Of a DNA stretch of 64,000 bases, positions 37,082 through 50,639 are shown one piece after another. Source of the stretch: Ziziphus jujuba. Lineage: Eukaryota; Streptophyta; Magnoliopsida; Rosales; Rhamnaceae. Under the pieces are notes generated by a model, which had not been told where the DNA came from, made no database searches, and worked only from the letters and a program-made list of their open reading frames with translations. The translations under genes and the position numbers were made by a program. The stretch lies in the NCBI RefSeq assembly GCF_031755915.1, contig NC_083390.1, forward strand, positions 20,693,501 to 20,757,500, in the 5' to 3' direction. Positions within the stretch are counted from its first letter, which is position 1; every line of letters begins with the position of its first letter.

Positions 37082-37088
37082 TTATATA
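37082..37088 (-). promoter_or_regulatory. TATA box of the GDSL gene
   Basis: TATATAA on the minus strand, 71-77 bp upstream of the ATG at 37011. Confidence 0.6.
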
Positions 37089-39480
37089 AAAATGTAGAAA
37101 AAAAAAAAAAAATGAATGATGGCCAGGACAAGAAAAGAAGAAATGAAAATAATTAGAAATGAAACAGAAAGCACGAGCATGGTGCATCAAGCTGCCGAAA
37201 AAAGAGGTTCAAAGTTTTCTCATTTTATCTTTTTGGTTGTTGCCTTTTTTGGTCTTTTTAATATTCATTTAGAGTGATCTAGTCCACTTGATTGATTTGT
37301 CATTCAATTTGTCAAGTTCTTCCATATTTAAAAAATAATAAATAAAAAAAAAAAATTTCCTCTTCGTTTTTTTCTCTATTCTTTTTGGGAAGAACATTGA
37401 ATGAACCTTAAGTGATTGGGCTCAACCACAGAATTTATATTGATGCAAGGTTCAAGAAATTTTAAATCTATAATAATTTCTTATAACAAGTGATGTTGCA
37501 TCACTGAGAGAGAGAGAGTTTCCTTTTGTTGGACTCCCAGGCCTAACAGAGGTGAATAAAGTCTTCGCTGACTATCTGATAAACTCATCCTTGCGGAACA
37601 ATTAATGGTAAAAATTATTGTTTGTTTGGGCAATAATTCAAGTTCCTATTTTTCTATTTCGTTAAAAAAATAAAAAATAAAATAAATCTAAAACTTAGTT
37701 TGAAGAGGTGTGTTTAACTAAGTTGGCAAAATTTAAATAGTGCATAGGAGTTATTTGTATCACTTTCAATTATTGCAATTTTTATGGGTGAAAAAAATAG
37801 GTTGCATCTTGCTTAAAGGTAAATGAAGCTCATGGATTTTATTTTATTTTATTTTTATTTTTAAAAAAAATAAAATCCGCTTTAGGCAATTCTACATAGA
37901 TTTGAAAGGACTGAGAAAGATATTTTATATAGATATTCTTATATTGGGAAAGGCAACCGATTGGGTAAATGCTCTTTATCCAAAAATAATAATAATAATA
38001 AAAAAATAAAAAAATGCTGTCTAGCTCCAATGGAAATTGCACAGCGCCAACTGGATAACATTTTTTTAGGGTTTTTGGCGCATGTAGTTTTAACATTTTT
38101 ATCATTTACCTTTTATATATAATATTGAATTGCCCGTCAATGCCATTTAAAATTTATAAAAAGACAGAACATAAATCCAAAACCGTTATTCCATGATTTT
38201 TTAATTGTAAAAATGTATGTGTATTGCATATAAAAATATTCTCAAAATGTATGCGTATTGCATACAAAAATATTCTCATTTTTTTCAATAACGCATAATT
38301 AGAATGAAAATTTTATTTTGAATAATAAAATTTAGTAGTTGATATGTCACTGTGGAAAGGTTTTAATAGACTATGTTATTTCTATTTACAAACTTCATTT
38401 ATGATAGTGCTATTTCAATAATATTGTAAAGTAAAATGTAATAATGTTGAAACTATATGAAAATGGCGCAAAATTTCTTTATTTATAATATAAAATATTA
38501 TGGTGAACATATAAATTTATTTTTTTGAGCAAAACATAATATATATATATATATATATTACAATTTCTAATTTATATATAGTATACTTGTTTGGTTTATA
38601 TATAGAGAAGCTGATTTAGGTTTTGTTGATTATTTAATCAACAGTTAATAATATTCTACGTTTGAATTATTGGTAATTTAAAGTAAAATAAATAAAATAA
38701 AAATTGTCAAAAATTTAATTTCAATCAAATAATTATACTTAAAAACATATAATAAGATAATTTTAATGGTTTTTTTTTTTTGATTTAAGAATAAAGAAAA
38801 AGAGAAAAGCATAAAAGAATTTTAATAGGTTCTTTTATTGTTTTAAGAAAGAAGAATTTTAAAATAAAACAGCTAGAACAAACTGGAGAAACTAAAAGCA
38901 ATTTTAATGGGTTCTTTTTTCTTTCCTTAAAAATAAAAGAAGTTTAAAATAAAACAATTAGAACAAAACTAAAAAACTAAAAAAAGTTATGGAATAAGGT
39001 TTGAGAGACTTCTTGAAAGAGTCATTGTATTGTGTTGACATTTGGAAGTTGTTTGTGCGTTTTCTCCATCTTCTATTTGCTTCTTTATATAGATTTTCAT
39101 AATAATTCTAATTAAAATAAACTAACCTATTAAATAAATGAGATGAAATATAAAAACCTTAGATAATAACAAAATCTATTTTATAAAATATATTAAAATA
39201 AAAGTAAAACGAATAAATAATTCTTAATAAAACGAAAATTTATTTTTATTTTGAAATAAATTAATTTTCACACAAACTATTCATTTTGATAAAAAAAAAA
39301 AATATGGTTCAAAAAAATTTATGAAAATACATATATGACGAATTATACTTCAAGAGATTTTCCTGTAATTTTCCATTTCGTGTTACAAACGAGTAAACGA
39401 GGAAGCTAATTCAAATAAATAAATATTTTTCTTTAAAAAAAAAGAAAAAAAGAAAAGAAAAGAGTTGAAAGATATGCTGA
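37089..39480. other. Intergenic region between divergent GDSL and TTC5-like genes
   Basis: No gene recognised. AT-rich, with a short direct repeat around 38210-38280 (an AAAATGTATG-GTATTGCATA unit, twice) and another around 38760-38960 (a TTTTAATGGTTC-type unit, several diverged copies). Confidence 0.5.
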
Positions 39481-39508
39481 CGTGTAAATTTCGAGGAAAT
39501 AGGGGAAC

Positions 39509-39514
39509 AGCCCA
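39509..39514 (-). promoter_or_regulatory. Site II-type motif upstream of the TTC5-like gene
   Basis: AGCCCA (TGGGCT on the minus strand) about 150 bp upstream of the ATG at 39664, in a GC-richer proximal promoter. TCP binding is inference. Confidence 0.35.
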
Positions 39515-39663
39515 ACCCAACGAGACGAGCCATTATGACCGATTTAAACGGCGTCGAATTGAAGATCTTCAAAGGTAAAATAGTTCGCGGAGAAGAAACG
39601 AAGCGTTTCGTGGTCATTTGTCTGTGTTACTACAGCACTGAGAGTGTTCTGTGGCTCTGAAAC

Positions 39664-42600
39664 ATGAGCGGCCAAGCGGAGGAAGAAGGTCCGCTGGCCA
39701 AAGCCTCAAAAGCCGCCGATGATCTTTACCAACTCCGAGATACCTGTTTTCCGGCGAACCCAGATGAAAAAATCGACAAGTTGCAGAAAGAATCGGATCT
39801 TGCTATCAAGCTCCTCGACTCTATCCCTCCCGGTAAAAAAAATTTTCAAAACTCATCGATAACAGAACAAAACCCATTTCACTATTTGAATAATAGCTTC
39901 CTTTTGAAGTTGCTTTCTTTCTTTTTTTTTTTTTTTTTAATGGTTATGCTTTTTCGGAGAAACTTATAAATAATTGGTCCAATCGTGCTAAGTTGCTGAA
40001 CTGAATTGGGGAAGAAGGAGAGCAATAGATAGTGGAAAATAATAGACACCCAGTTCTCTTGGCTACTTTTTTCTCCATTTTTCATATTCAAATTCATCCT
40101 TTTTATATCGCAAGAATGTGCAATAACTCTTCTGCATTGTCCATTTTTGAGGGTCATAGTGGTTTCCCTGGGACCCGACAGCTGCAAATGTTGTTGAAAT
40201 TATACACAAAATATGGCCTAGTTTTGTTGTGTTCCTTAATACATTGACAAGGCCTCAAAGGTTCACTTAACTTAAATATTGATGGATTTCGTTATATCAT
40301 AGTAATTTAGGAATTGTATGGCAACGCCTTTTAGGATTCTTAGAATAAGAGGAAATTACTGGTATAACAATGTAATAATGCTGAACTGGCTAGGTAGGTT
40401 TGATTTGTTTTCCTGATTGAAGCAATATAAATTTCCCTTGGGAATGTAACTTCTTGAAACTTGGTTATGAACATACTCTTATTTTATGAGTATAAGCACA
40501 TATAGTTATAAGCTCTTGGTTTTTAGCTTTATATGGTCATAAGCTCTTGGTTTTTAGCTTTAGCTGAAGTTACAGCTGATAGTTTATAGGGTTGTGTATA
40601 TTAGTGCTTAAACATTTGTCTTTTCCAATTTATTTGTACATTCGGCTGTCCTTATATTTATATCTTAATTTGTTATCTTTCATTCTTCTGCAGAACAAAG
40701 AAAATTTCCCGTGGAACGTGCAACATATGAGTATTTGAGAGGAAAGATATTGGATGTATTTTCTGACTATAAGAAAGAAGCAGAGGATCATCTCTCAAAA
40801 GCTGTAAGTGAGAACAAACTGTTAGCTGCAGTAATTCGGCATGTTTGTAATGCTTATGCTGAATTTCATTGTCTGAATGGACTATCCCACTCTGCAGGTT
40901 AAGTTGAATCCATCTCTTACAGATGCTTGGCTATGTTTAGGTAACTGCATTTGGAAGAAGGGCGATCTGTCTGCAGCGAAGAATTGCTTTGCCCTTGCAC
41001 TAAGCAAGGTCATTTTAGTTAGATGTCCATTATTTTTATATGTTATTTCTATTGGTCTGAGTTAGTTATAGATATTCTTATGTGTCCTGAACAGGGTCCA
41101 AACAAAAAGATACTTTGTCAATTATCAATGCTTGAAAGAAAAATGGCTCAAGGTGATGCTCATACTTCAGAACTTATCTATTTTTCAGTTCATTTCCAGG
41201 TCTTGTTGAGATGCTATGAGGATCCAATATAATTTTAACTTGATATTTTATCCTTATAGCCCTTTTAAGTGAGTCTCAGTTGTTTACTTATCTGGTTTGA
41301 ACTTTTATATGCGAATTAAGTGCCTCTGGTTGAGACTACACTTTCTCAAGAATGGCCTATGATCTTCACATAGATGAGATATTTGAAATTGGGAAGCTCA
41401 ATGTATAATCTAGGGAACAACTTGTTATTTTAACGTTCATTCATTTATAGATAAGTAATAATTGATTAACTGATTGACTGTAAGATGAAAGAAAGGTAAA
41501 ATCTGGAGTAAATGCTTATGACACTGTTACTTTACCCTTACAAAGACATATGCATTGTACTCATGTTAATTTTCTTCTCCATTTGTAGGTACTGAGAATC
41601 AGGCAGAACTTGTTGAGGAAAGCATTCAACATGCTAAGGAAGCTATAACTTTAGACGTTAAGGATGGGAACTCTTGGTGTAAGGATTCCTTCTGACTATT
41701 AAAAAGTCAAAAATTATTGGTATTGAAATATTATTCATGTGTAAAAAATTCAATAATAGGATGTTATACTTTGTTTGCCTTGGAATGTGAATCACTTTAT
41801 ATGTATGCTGGCCTTCTTTTTGTTTGCTTCATTGGACTTGTAGCTGATACTGTGACCATTTCTTTTCTTTCTTTCTTTATATGAATGTATAAAACACAAG
41901 TCCCTGTTACATTTCTGCATTTCTTAATTTCTTGAAATTCTTAATTATATATTTTTTTATTCTATCTGTACTTAATCTAAATTACTGAACAATATCTGAT
42001 ACCATTGGCAGATAACCTTGGAAATGCATGTCTTACTAGTTTCTTTGTGACTGGAGCTTGGGATCACAGCAAACTGCTGCAGTCTTTGAAGGCATACCAA
42101 AATGCTGTAAGTGTGCAGAGTAAGAACTTTTCCTTGGAATCCATTTCCTCTATGTTGATGGATTTCTTGTGACTTTGGATTTCTTACTAAATGTACAAGT
42201 TTCCTTTGATACTTATTCTTATGTAGAGGGATTATTTATTAACTGTGGTTTTGTAATTAGGACTCATTCTTTATAAGTAGAAATGATGCTTAATGTTTGG
42301 TCATTTATATCAGGAGAAAGATGATGGAATGAAGTCCAATCCAGACTTGTATTTTAACTGTGCCACTGTAAGTTGAATTTTTCCTATTAGTTTTTCTTTC
42401 TTAGTGATATATGAAACTTTTATAGTTGTTTAACTTTCTTTGTTTCCCCCCCCCCCCCCCCCCTTTCTTTTTTAACCGTGACTGTCTGTTAGCATCAGGA
42501 TAATTTGTTTATTATATATGCCCTTATCTGCCACATTTGAATTCACAACTAAAATAAAAAAATGTGTCTTTGTTCCAACCACCATGTAAGCCCCATACAG

Positions 42601-43283
42601 AGGTATAGGCTGGTTCGTTTGAAGAGAATCTTTTCTATGATCAGACTCGATCATATCGTGTATGAATAGGCTCCGTGAGATCCTGTAGAAAGAATAAGTG
42701 AAGTGATGTGACATATTTCTAAACCTTTTTTGCATGAAGTATTCAGAAACTCATTTCCAAAATTCAGACCTTTTCAGTTGAGTCTCCGTCCACATCTTCA
42801 AACGGTTACACCCAACAACCACACTTGAGATTTGATTTTCTTAAGCATGGAAAAGGAATTACTGAGTGTCAACAGATAGTTATGTTAATACTGAGGGGAA
42901 AAATATGGAATTAACTAACGAGTATCACTAATGATTTCTTTTTGGGGAATAAAGGATGATGCTTTGCATCAATAGGCCACTTGGCTTGCATGCCTCAACT
43001 CAATTGACCCCTGCCATTAAACTTGTTGCTACTGCTCAGGTGCCAAATGTTGCTTAATAACTAGTCTTTGCCACAATTATCTAATACGCTTCTGTTGAAG
43101 GTAAACAAATATCTGGAGAACTATGAGAGGGCCCTTACTGGATTTGAAGCTGCTGGTTTAAAAGATCCAGGTCTCAAGGCTACTGAGGAGGTGCAAAAGA
43201 TTGTCAATCTTCTGGACAAATTAGATAATTTGTTGAGGGTAATGCCTTCTTTTTTGTAAATGCAGTATTGTGGGGTCTCTAAT

Positions 43284-43317
<34 letters not shown>

Positions 43318-44906
43318 GCTAGTTCACAAGATTTCCTGGGTGAATGACATGGACTGTATTCTTATGAGAAAGCTGCATTTCTTGTGGCATACATTAGGTT
43401 TAAAGATTCATGCTAGTAAAGGACACTAGAGTTGACACTATCATTTACGTACAATATAATGCCATTCTCTTTAGATAACATTAGTCTATAATTGTCATAA
43501 TATCCAATGATATCTGTTTCGGATGAAAAGTGGCTCTTATAGTACTTTTTTTTCAGGGACATGCTAGATCTAAACGGCTTGCATCTTTAGCATCGTCTCT
43601 GGCTTCTGTGAATTGTAAGCTACCTGTTTCTTCCCTGTATTTCAGTTGATTGTTTTTTTGTGATGTCAAGTGAGAATTACACTTTTCCTTTTCTATTCTT
43701 TGGAACATAGTGATATTCTTTGTCTGCATTTTCTGTCAGTGAGTTCGTCGTATAGAAGAGCTACTATAGATGATCTATCTGATGGTCTCAACAAAGGAGC
43801 AGCAGTAGTGGGAAAAGTGCTATTCTTTATCAGGCATGAGAATGTTGCTCCCCTGTAAGTTTTATGTTGAACAGCGGTGCTTAATTTATCTACTCGAATG
43901 TCTTAAATCCATTTATATTTTAGCTTATGCCACTCTGGGAGTGTCTTTCTTTAGATCATATTTTGTAAAACTTAAATGAATTCTCTGTATCTCTTTCACT
44001 GAATGTTTGAATAGATGGAATGTTCTGCACATTGGCATCTTAACCATACTCAAGCTTGTTTTTCTAACTGAATTAATGTCTGTCTTTTCTTTTTAATTGT
44101 CTTTTTGCAGGTACTATTTGTTATGTGATTCAAATGAAAAATGCTTTGCTCTATCAGTGTATGGTTTACGATATGATGCAGTAAGATTTACCAACCAAAA
44201 CTTTGAGTTACCATTGTAATTTCGCTTTACCTAATTTTTTGTCCAAAAAAAGAAAATTCTGGCTGAAACAGTCTAGCATCTATTTTCTGAAGAACAATTT
44301 AAATTCTGGGTGAAACATCAGCAGAACCGCTTGGGAAATAATTTATGCAGTGGAAAATGGGTCCAATGCTCAACAAGATCAATGATGACGATTAATGAGC
44401 TGTCCAAATTTCTTTACTAACGCAATAGGATGAGTCATGATTCCCACAGATTTATCAGTTTTAGTAATTCTAGAATTTCTTTAACCTTGTTCCCACAGAT
44501 CAAAGAAGGAGATCAGATAATATTGTTGGAACCTTTTTATCGTCAAATTGAATTTTCTTGGAAAGAAAAGGTATTTCTTTCACCTGATCTATATCTACTC
44601 TCTTTGCTTTGATTATTAAGAAACTTTTTTGCTCTTCCTTTAAAAAAAGTCTGTCTGATGGTATTTTATGCCATTGAGCTTTATGAATAACTCTGATTCG
44701 AATTCTCAGTCAATCTATCCATCCATGGCTATAATGAGCTTATTCTGATTTGCAATTTCTCATCTTCTTCCCATGTTCTATCGAACCAGTTTTACCATTT
44801 CAAATCAGTTCGTGTCGATTTCATAGAGCAACTGCTTGTTAATGGAAAGGCTTTTTCTCCTCAGCAAGGAGTTCGTGCTTCAATTTATGCACAGCATAAA
44901 CCATAA
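39664..44906 (+). CDS. TTC5-like tetratricopeptide repeat protein, 13 exons, 418 aa
   Basis: Exons: 39664-39832, 40694-40803, 40898-41008, 41095-41152, 41589-41678, 42012-42106, 42314-42367, 43101-43238, 43557-43614, 43740-43854, 44111-44180, 44499-44570, 44790-44906. All phases join and the gene ends in TAA. TPR-type helices are visible, for example YEYLRGKILDVFSDYKKEAE (about 67-87), DAWLCLGNCIWKKGDLSAA (about 100-120), a NLGNAC block (about 180) and LENYERALTGFEAAGL (about 233-248). The C-terminal part (about 315-415; GKVLFFIRHENVAPLYYL, IKEGDQIILLEPF) matches the OB-fold domain of TTC5/Strap. Animal TTC5 acts in p300 stress signalling and tubulin mRNA autoregulation. The plant role is not established here. 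The length is close to animal TTC5. Confidence 0.9.
42446..42463 (+). repeat. C18 homopolymer in a TTC5-like intron
   Basis: Eighteen consecutive C in the intron between exons 7 and 8, unusual in DNA this AT-rich. The complementary G18 could form a quadruplex. Confidence 0.9.
43286..43317 (+). repeat. (CT)n microsatellite in a TTC5-like intron
   Basis: Uninterrupted CT run in the intron after exon 8. Confidence 0.9.
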
Positions 44907-46369
44907 AATTTTCATGTGAGTGGAATTATCTGCAAGTTTTTGTGGTATTGTTGGGTCTTTGTTGGTCTGCCCATTGCTTTATTTAAGCTGTATCATTTGT
45001 AAATAGAATAGGGGAATGAATGAAAAGCTATACAGGTGAGGAACTCTTGTCAAAAGCCGCCTAAGGAGACTGATACATCATGTTGTGAGTTTGCTAAAGC
45101 TTGGTTAAATTTGTAAAATGGGTTTATTTTCGAACTCTGTTTTGCTTGCTGGTTGAATATTCTGTAATTCTTTTATGTTTAAATATCTTCCCTCCTTGTC
45201 TAGAAGCTCTATTTCCAGTCAAGACACGAGATTGAATCCAGACAATAATGCAGTTTTAGGTATTCAATCTTAGTCATGTAGATCTGAAAAGTCTAAACTA
45301 TTAAAAGTAAAAGATGTGTTAAAAAATTGTTGCTGGAAAGTGAATGCTCGAAACACTTCAGCTTTATGACATATGTCTTTCTCAAAAGTCAAATGTGGTG
45401 AACTGACTGAAAATATAACCTATTGAACGAGCTACAAAAGGACAATATTAGAGTAAAAATGTTTGACCAAATAACTTAATTATTGAACTGTATGACACAA
45501 TAACATAGTGACGCTGTTGACTCCGATTCATTTTGATCAAATATATACAAATAAGGGAATATTATTTTTGAACCTTAGAGATTTAAATCAATTACAATTT
45601 AAACATTTAAGTTTTAAAAATTAGATATTTAACTGTATGACACAATAACATAGTGTATAACCTATTGAACGAGCTACAAAAGGACAATATTAGAGTAAAA
45701 ATGTTTGACCAAATAACTTAATTATTGAACTGTATGACACAATAACATAGTGACACTGTTGACTCCGATTCTTTTTATCAAATAAATACAAATAAGGGAA
45801 TATTAGTTTTGAACCTGAGGGAGTTAAATTAATTACATTTTGATTATTTAGGTTTTAAAAATTATAAATAGTATTTTTAAAAGGCATGGATTATATTATT
45901 TTAAAAGGTATGAATTAAATATTAGGGAATGAAAATTATAATTTTTTAAAATTTGAAGGAAGATTAATGGTACCAATACGAGTTGGTAGTATATTATTTT
46001 AAAACATATGAATTAAATATTAGGGAATGAAAATTATAATTTTTTAAAATCTGAAGAAAGATTAATGATACCAATGCGAGTTGGTTCGGCACCTGTTATG
46101 GGGAAAATTGATGCTAGAAGAGCTTTACTTCCTTATGGTCCGATCCGGATTAGTCAGTGCATAGTGACCATCAGAAAGATAGTCTTATGGGCTTAGTGAC
46201 CTTGAGAAAGATGAGGCCTATCAGATACGGGAGGTTTAAGATCCACAAAAAAGAAAGATTAATGATAATTTTAAAATTAGAAAGATTAAATTATATTTAA
46301 GTCAAAGGTTAGAAACGTGGATAAAATTAACCAATGCAAATAAACAGATACCAACTTACACTCGTACAG
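44907..46369 (+). other. TTC5 3' flank and promoter region of CYP716-like copy 1, with direct repeats
   Basis: The segment from about 45045 to 45290 is homologous to about 56020-56275 upstream of P450 copy 2, so it marks the left edge of the duplicated unit. Within the P450 promoter, a block starting TATAACCTATTGAACGAG at 45414 recurs at 45656 (offset 242, about 175 bp long). A second block (ATATTATTTTAAAA) at 45893 recurs at 45991 (offset 98, about 95 bp). Similar promoter sequence occurs once at about 57155-57480. Confidence 0.7.
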
Positions 46370-46376
46370 TATAAAT
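46370..46376 (+). promoter_or_regulatory. TATA box of CYP716-like copy 1
   Basis: TATAAAT 44-50 bp upstream of the ATG at 46420. The equivalent in copy 2 is at 57469-57475 in matching context (ATAAATCTTCTT). Confidence 0.6.
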
Positions 46377-46419
46377 CTTCTTCATATTTTCATAACATTA
46401 TGCTTTAACACAATCATCC

Positions 46420-49445
<3,026 letters not shown>

Positions 49446-50206
49446 CTCGATTCACAGTGCAAATGTGCAACCCCCAGTTCAGAGTGGAGTATATATACTA
49501 AATAAGGGCATGCTCGTTTCTCTTGTTACCTCCACCCTCTCTACTTGACTTAATATATATATATATATATATGCTGTCTAATAGTTGAATACAATAAATT
49601 TGCCAAGTTAATAATTATTTTCTTTTTACCAAATTTTAGATGCTATTTAATTTGGGGTTAAATTTTCCTCGAGGAAGAGAACTTCTATTATATCAAATAA
49701 TAACGTGATAGTATTGGTGTACTTAACCAGCAAAATATATGGATTCATAAAAAAAAAAAGGGAAAAAAAAAAAACAACAACAATGTATGGAGAGAGAAAT
49801 CTAAAAATAAAATAAAATATACGTGCAGACTATATAGAGGGAGGGAGACACCATGGCGGACCAGAAAAATTGTTAAGTGGGGCACCATTACATGATGCTA
49901 GAGACACAAATGTTTACAGAAATAGACATATATTATGCAATTACCCAAAAGAAAAAAAAAATACATGTATAATGCAACATTCTTATGTTATATTATAGTA
50001 TAGCTACTTCGAATAGTCACCAAATTGTTTTCAAAAAAATAAAATTGAGTAATATTCTAAGAACTATGTTTTTTAATTTTATTATTTTTATTCCTGATTT
50101 TTTGGAATTTTTAAAGGAGAATAAAGAAAGTTGAAAGAAAGCTGCCTAGCCCACAGATGCCCCAAAAAACAAAAAATGGTTATTTGATTTTTTACCTGAG
50201 TGTACT
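49446..50206. other. 3' flank of P450 copy 1
   Basis: Homologous, with indels, to 61993-62735 downstream of copy 2. Shared blocks include GCTGTCTAATAGTTGAATAC and a TAACGTGATAGT segment. It contains (AT)n at about 49553-49571. No gene. Confidence 0.6.
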
Positions 50207-50211
50207 ATATG
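50207..50211. repeat. Target site duplication ATATG (left)
   Basis: Matches ATATG at 55780-55784 on the other side of the LTR retrotransposon. Confidence 0.9.
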
Positions 50212-50639
50212 TGATATAGGAGCTTTCAATTAAACAAGAAAAATGAATTTACCATTCACAAACAACCAGCAAAGGAAGCTGCTAGAAACTCAGCTTGGTC
50301 ACCAAGCTATTTTATATGTTGAAGAAGATAAAATTGGCTACCCGAAAGGTAGCAAACTATTACATATATAAACCTAAAAATGAAAACGTTGCATTTTAAA
50401 CAATTATTCTGGAAAGATCAAAATGGTGTGTTTTTTATTTGCTGGTGTTGCTGGTGCTGTTGTATTGCTGTTGGTGCTGTTGCTGTGTTGCTGCCGAGCT
50501 GCTGTTGCCGAGCTACTGTGTTGTTGTCGAGTTGCTGCTGCTGTATTGTTGCCGAGCTACTGTGTTACTGCCGAGCTAAGTTGCTGCCGAGTTGCCGAGT
50601 TATTCCGAGCTACCGAGCTATGTTGCTGCACCTCCATCA
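50212..50639 (-). repeat. 3' LTR (left), 428 bp
   Basis: Shares ends and most of its length with 55306-55779. It contains GC-rich tandem units of the type GCTGCCGAGCT at about 50485-50630, in fewer copies than the 5' LTR. Confidence 0.93.
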
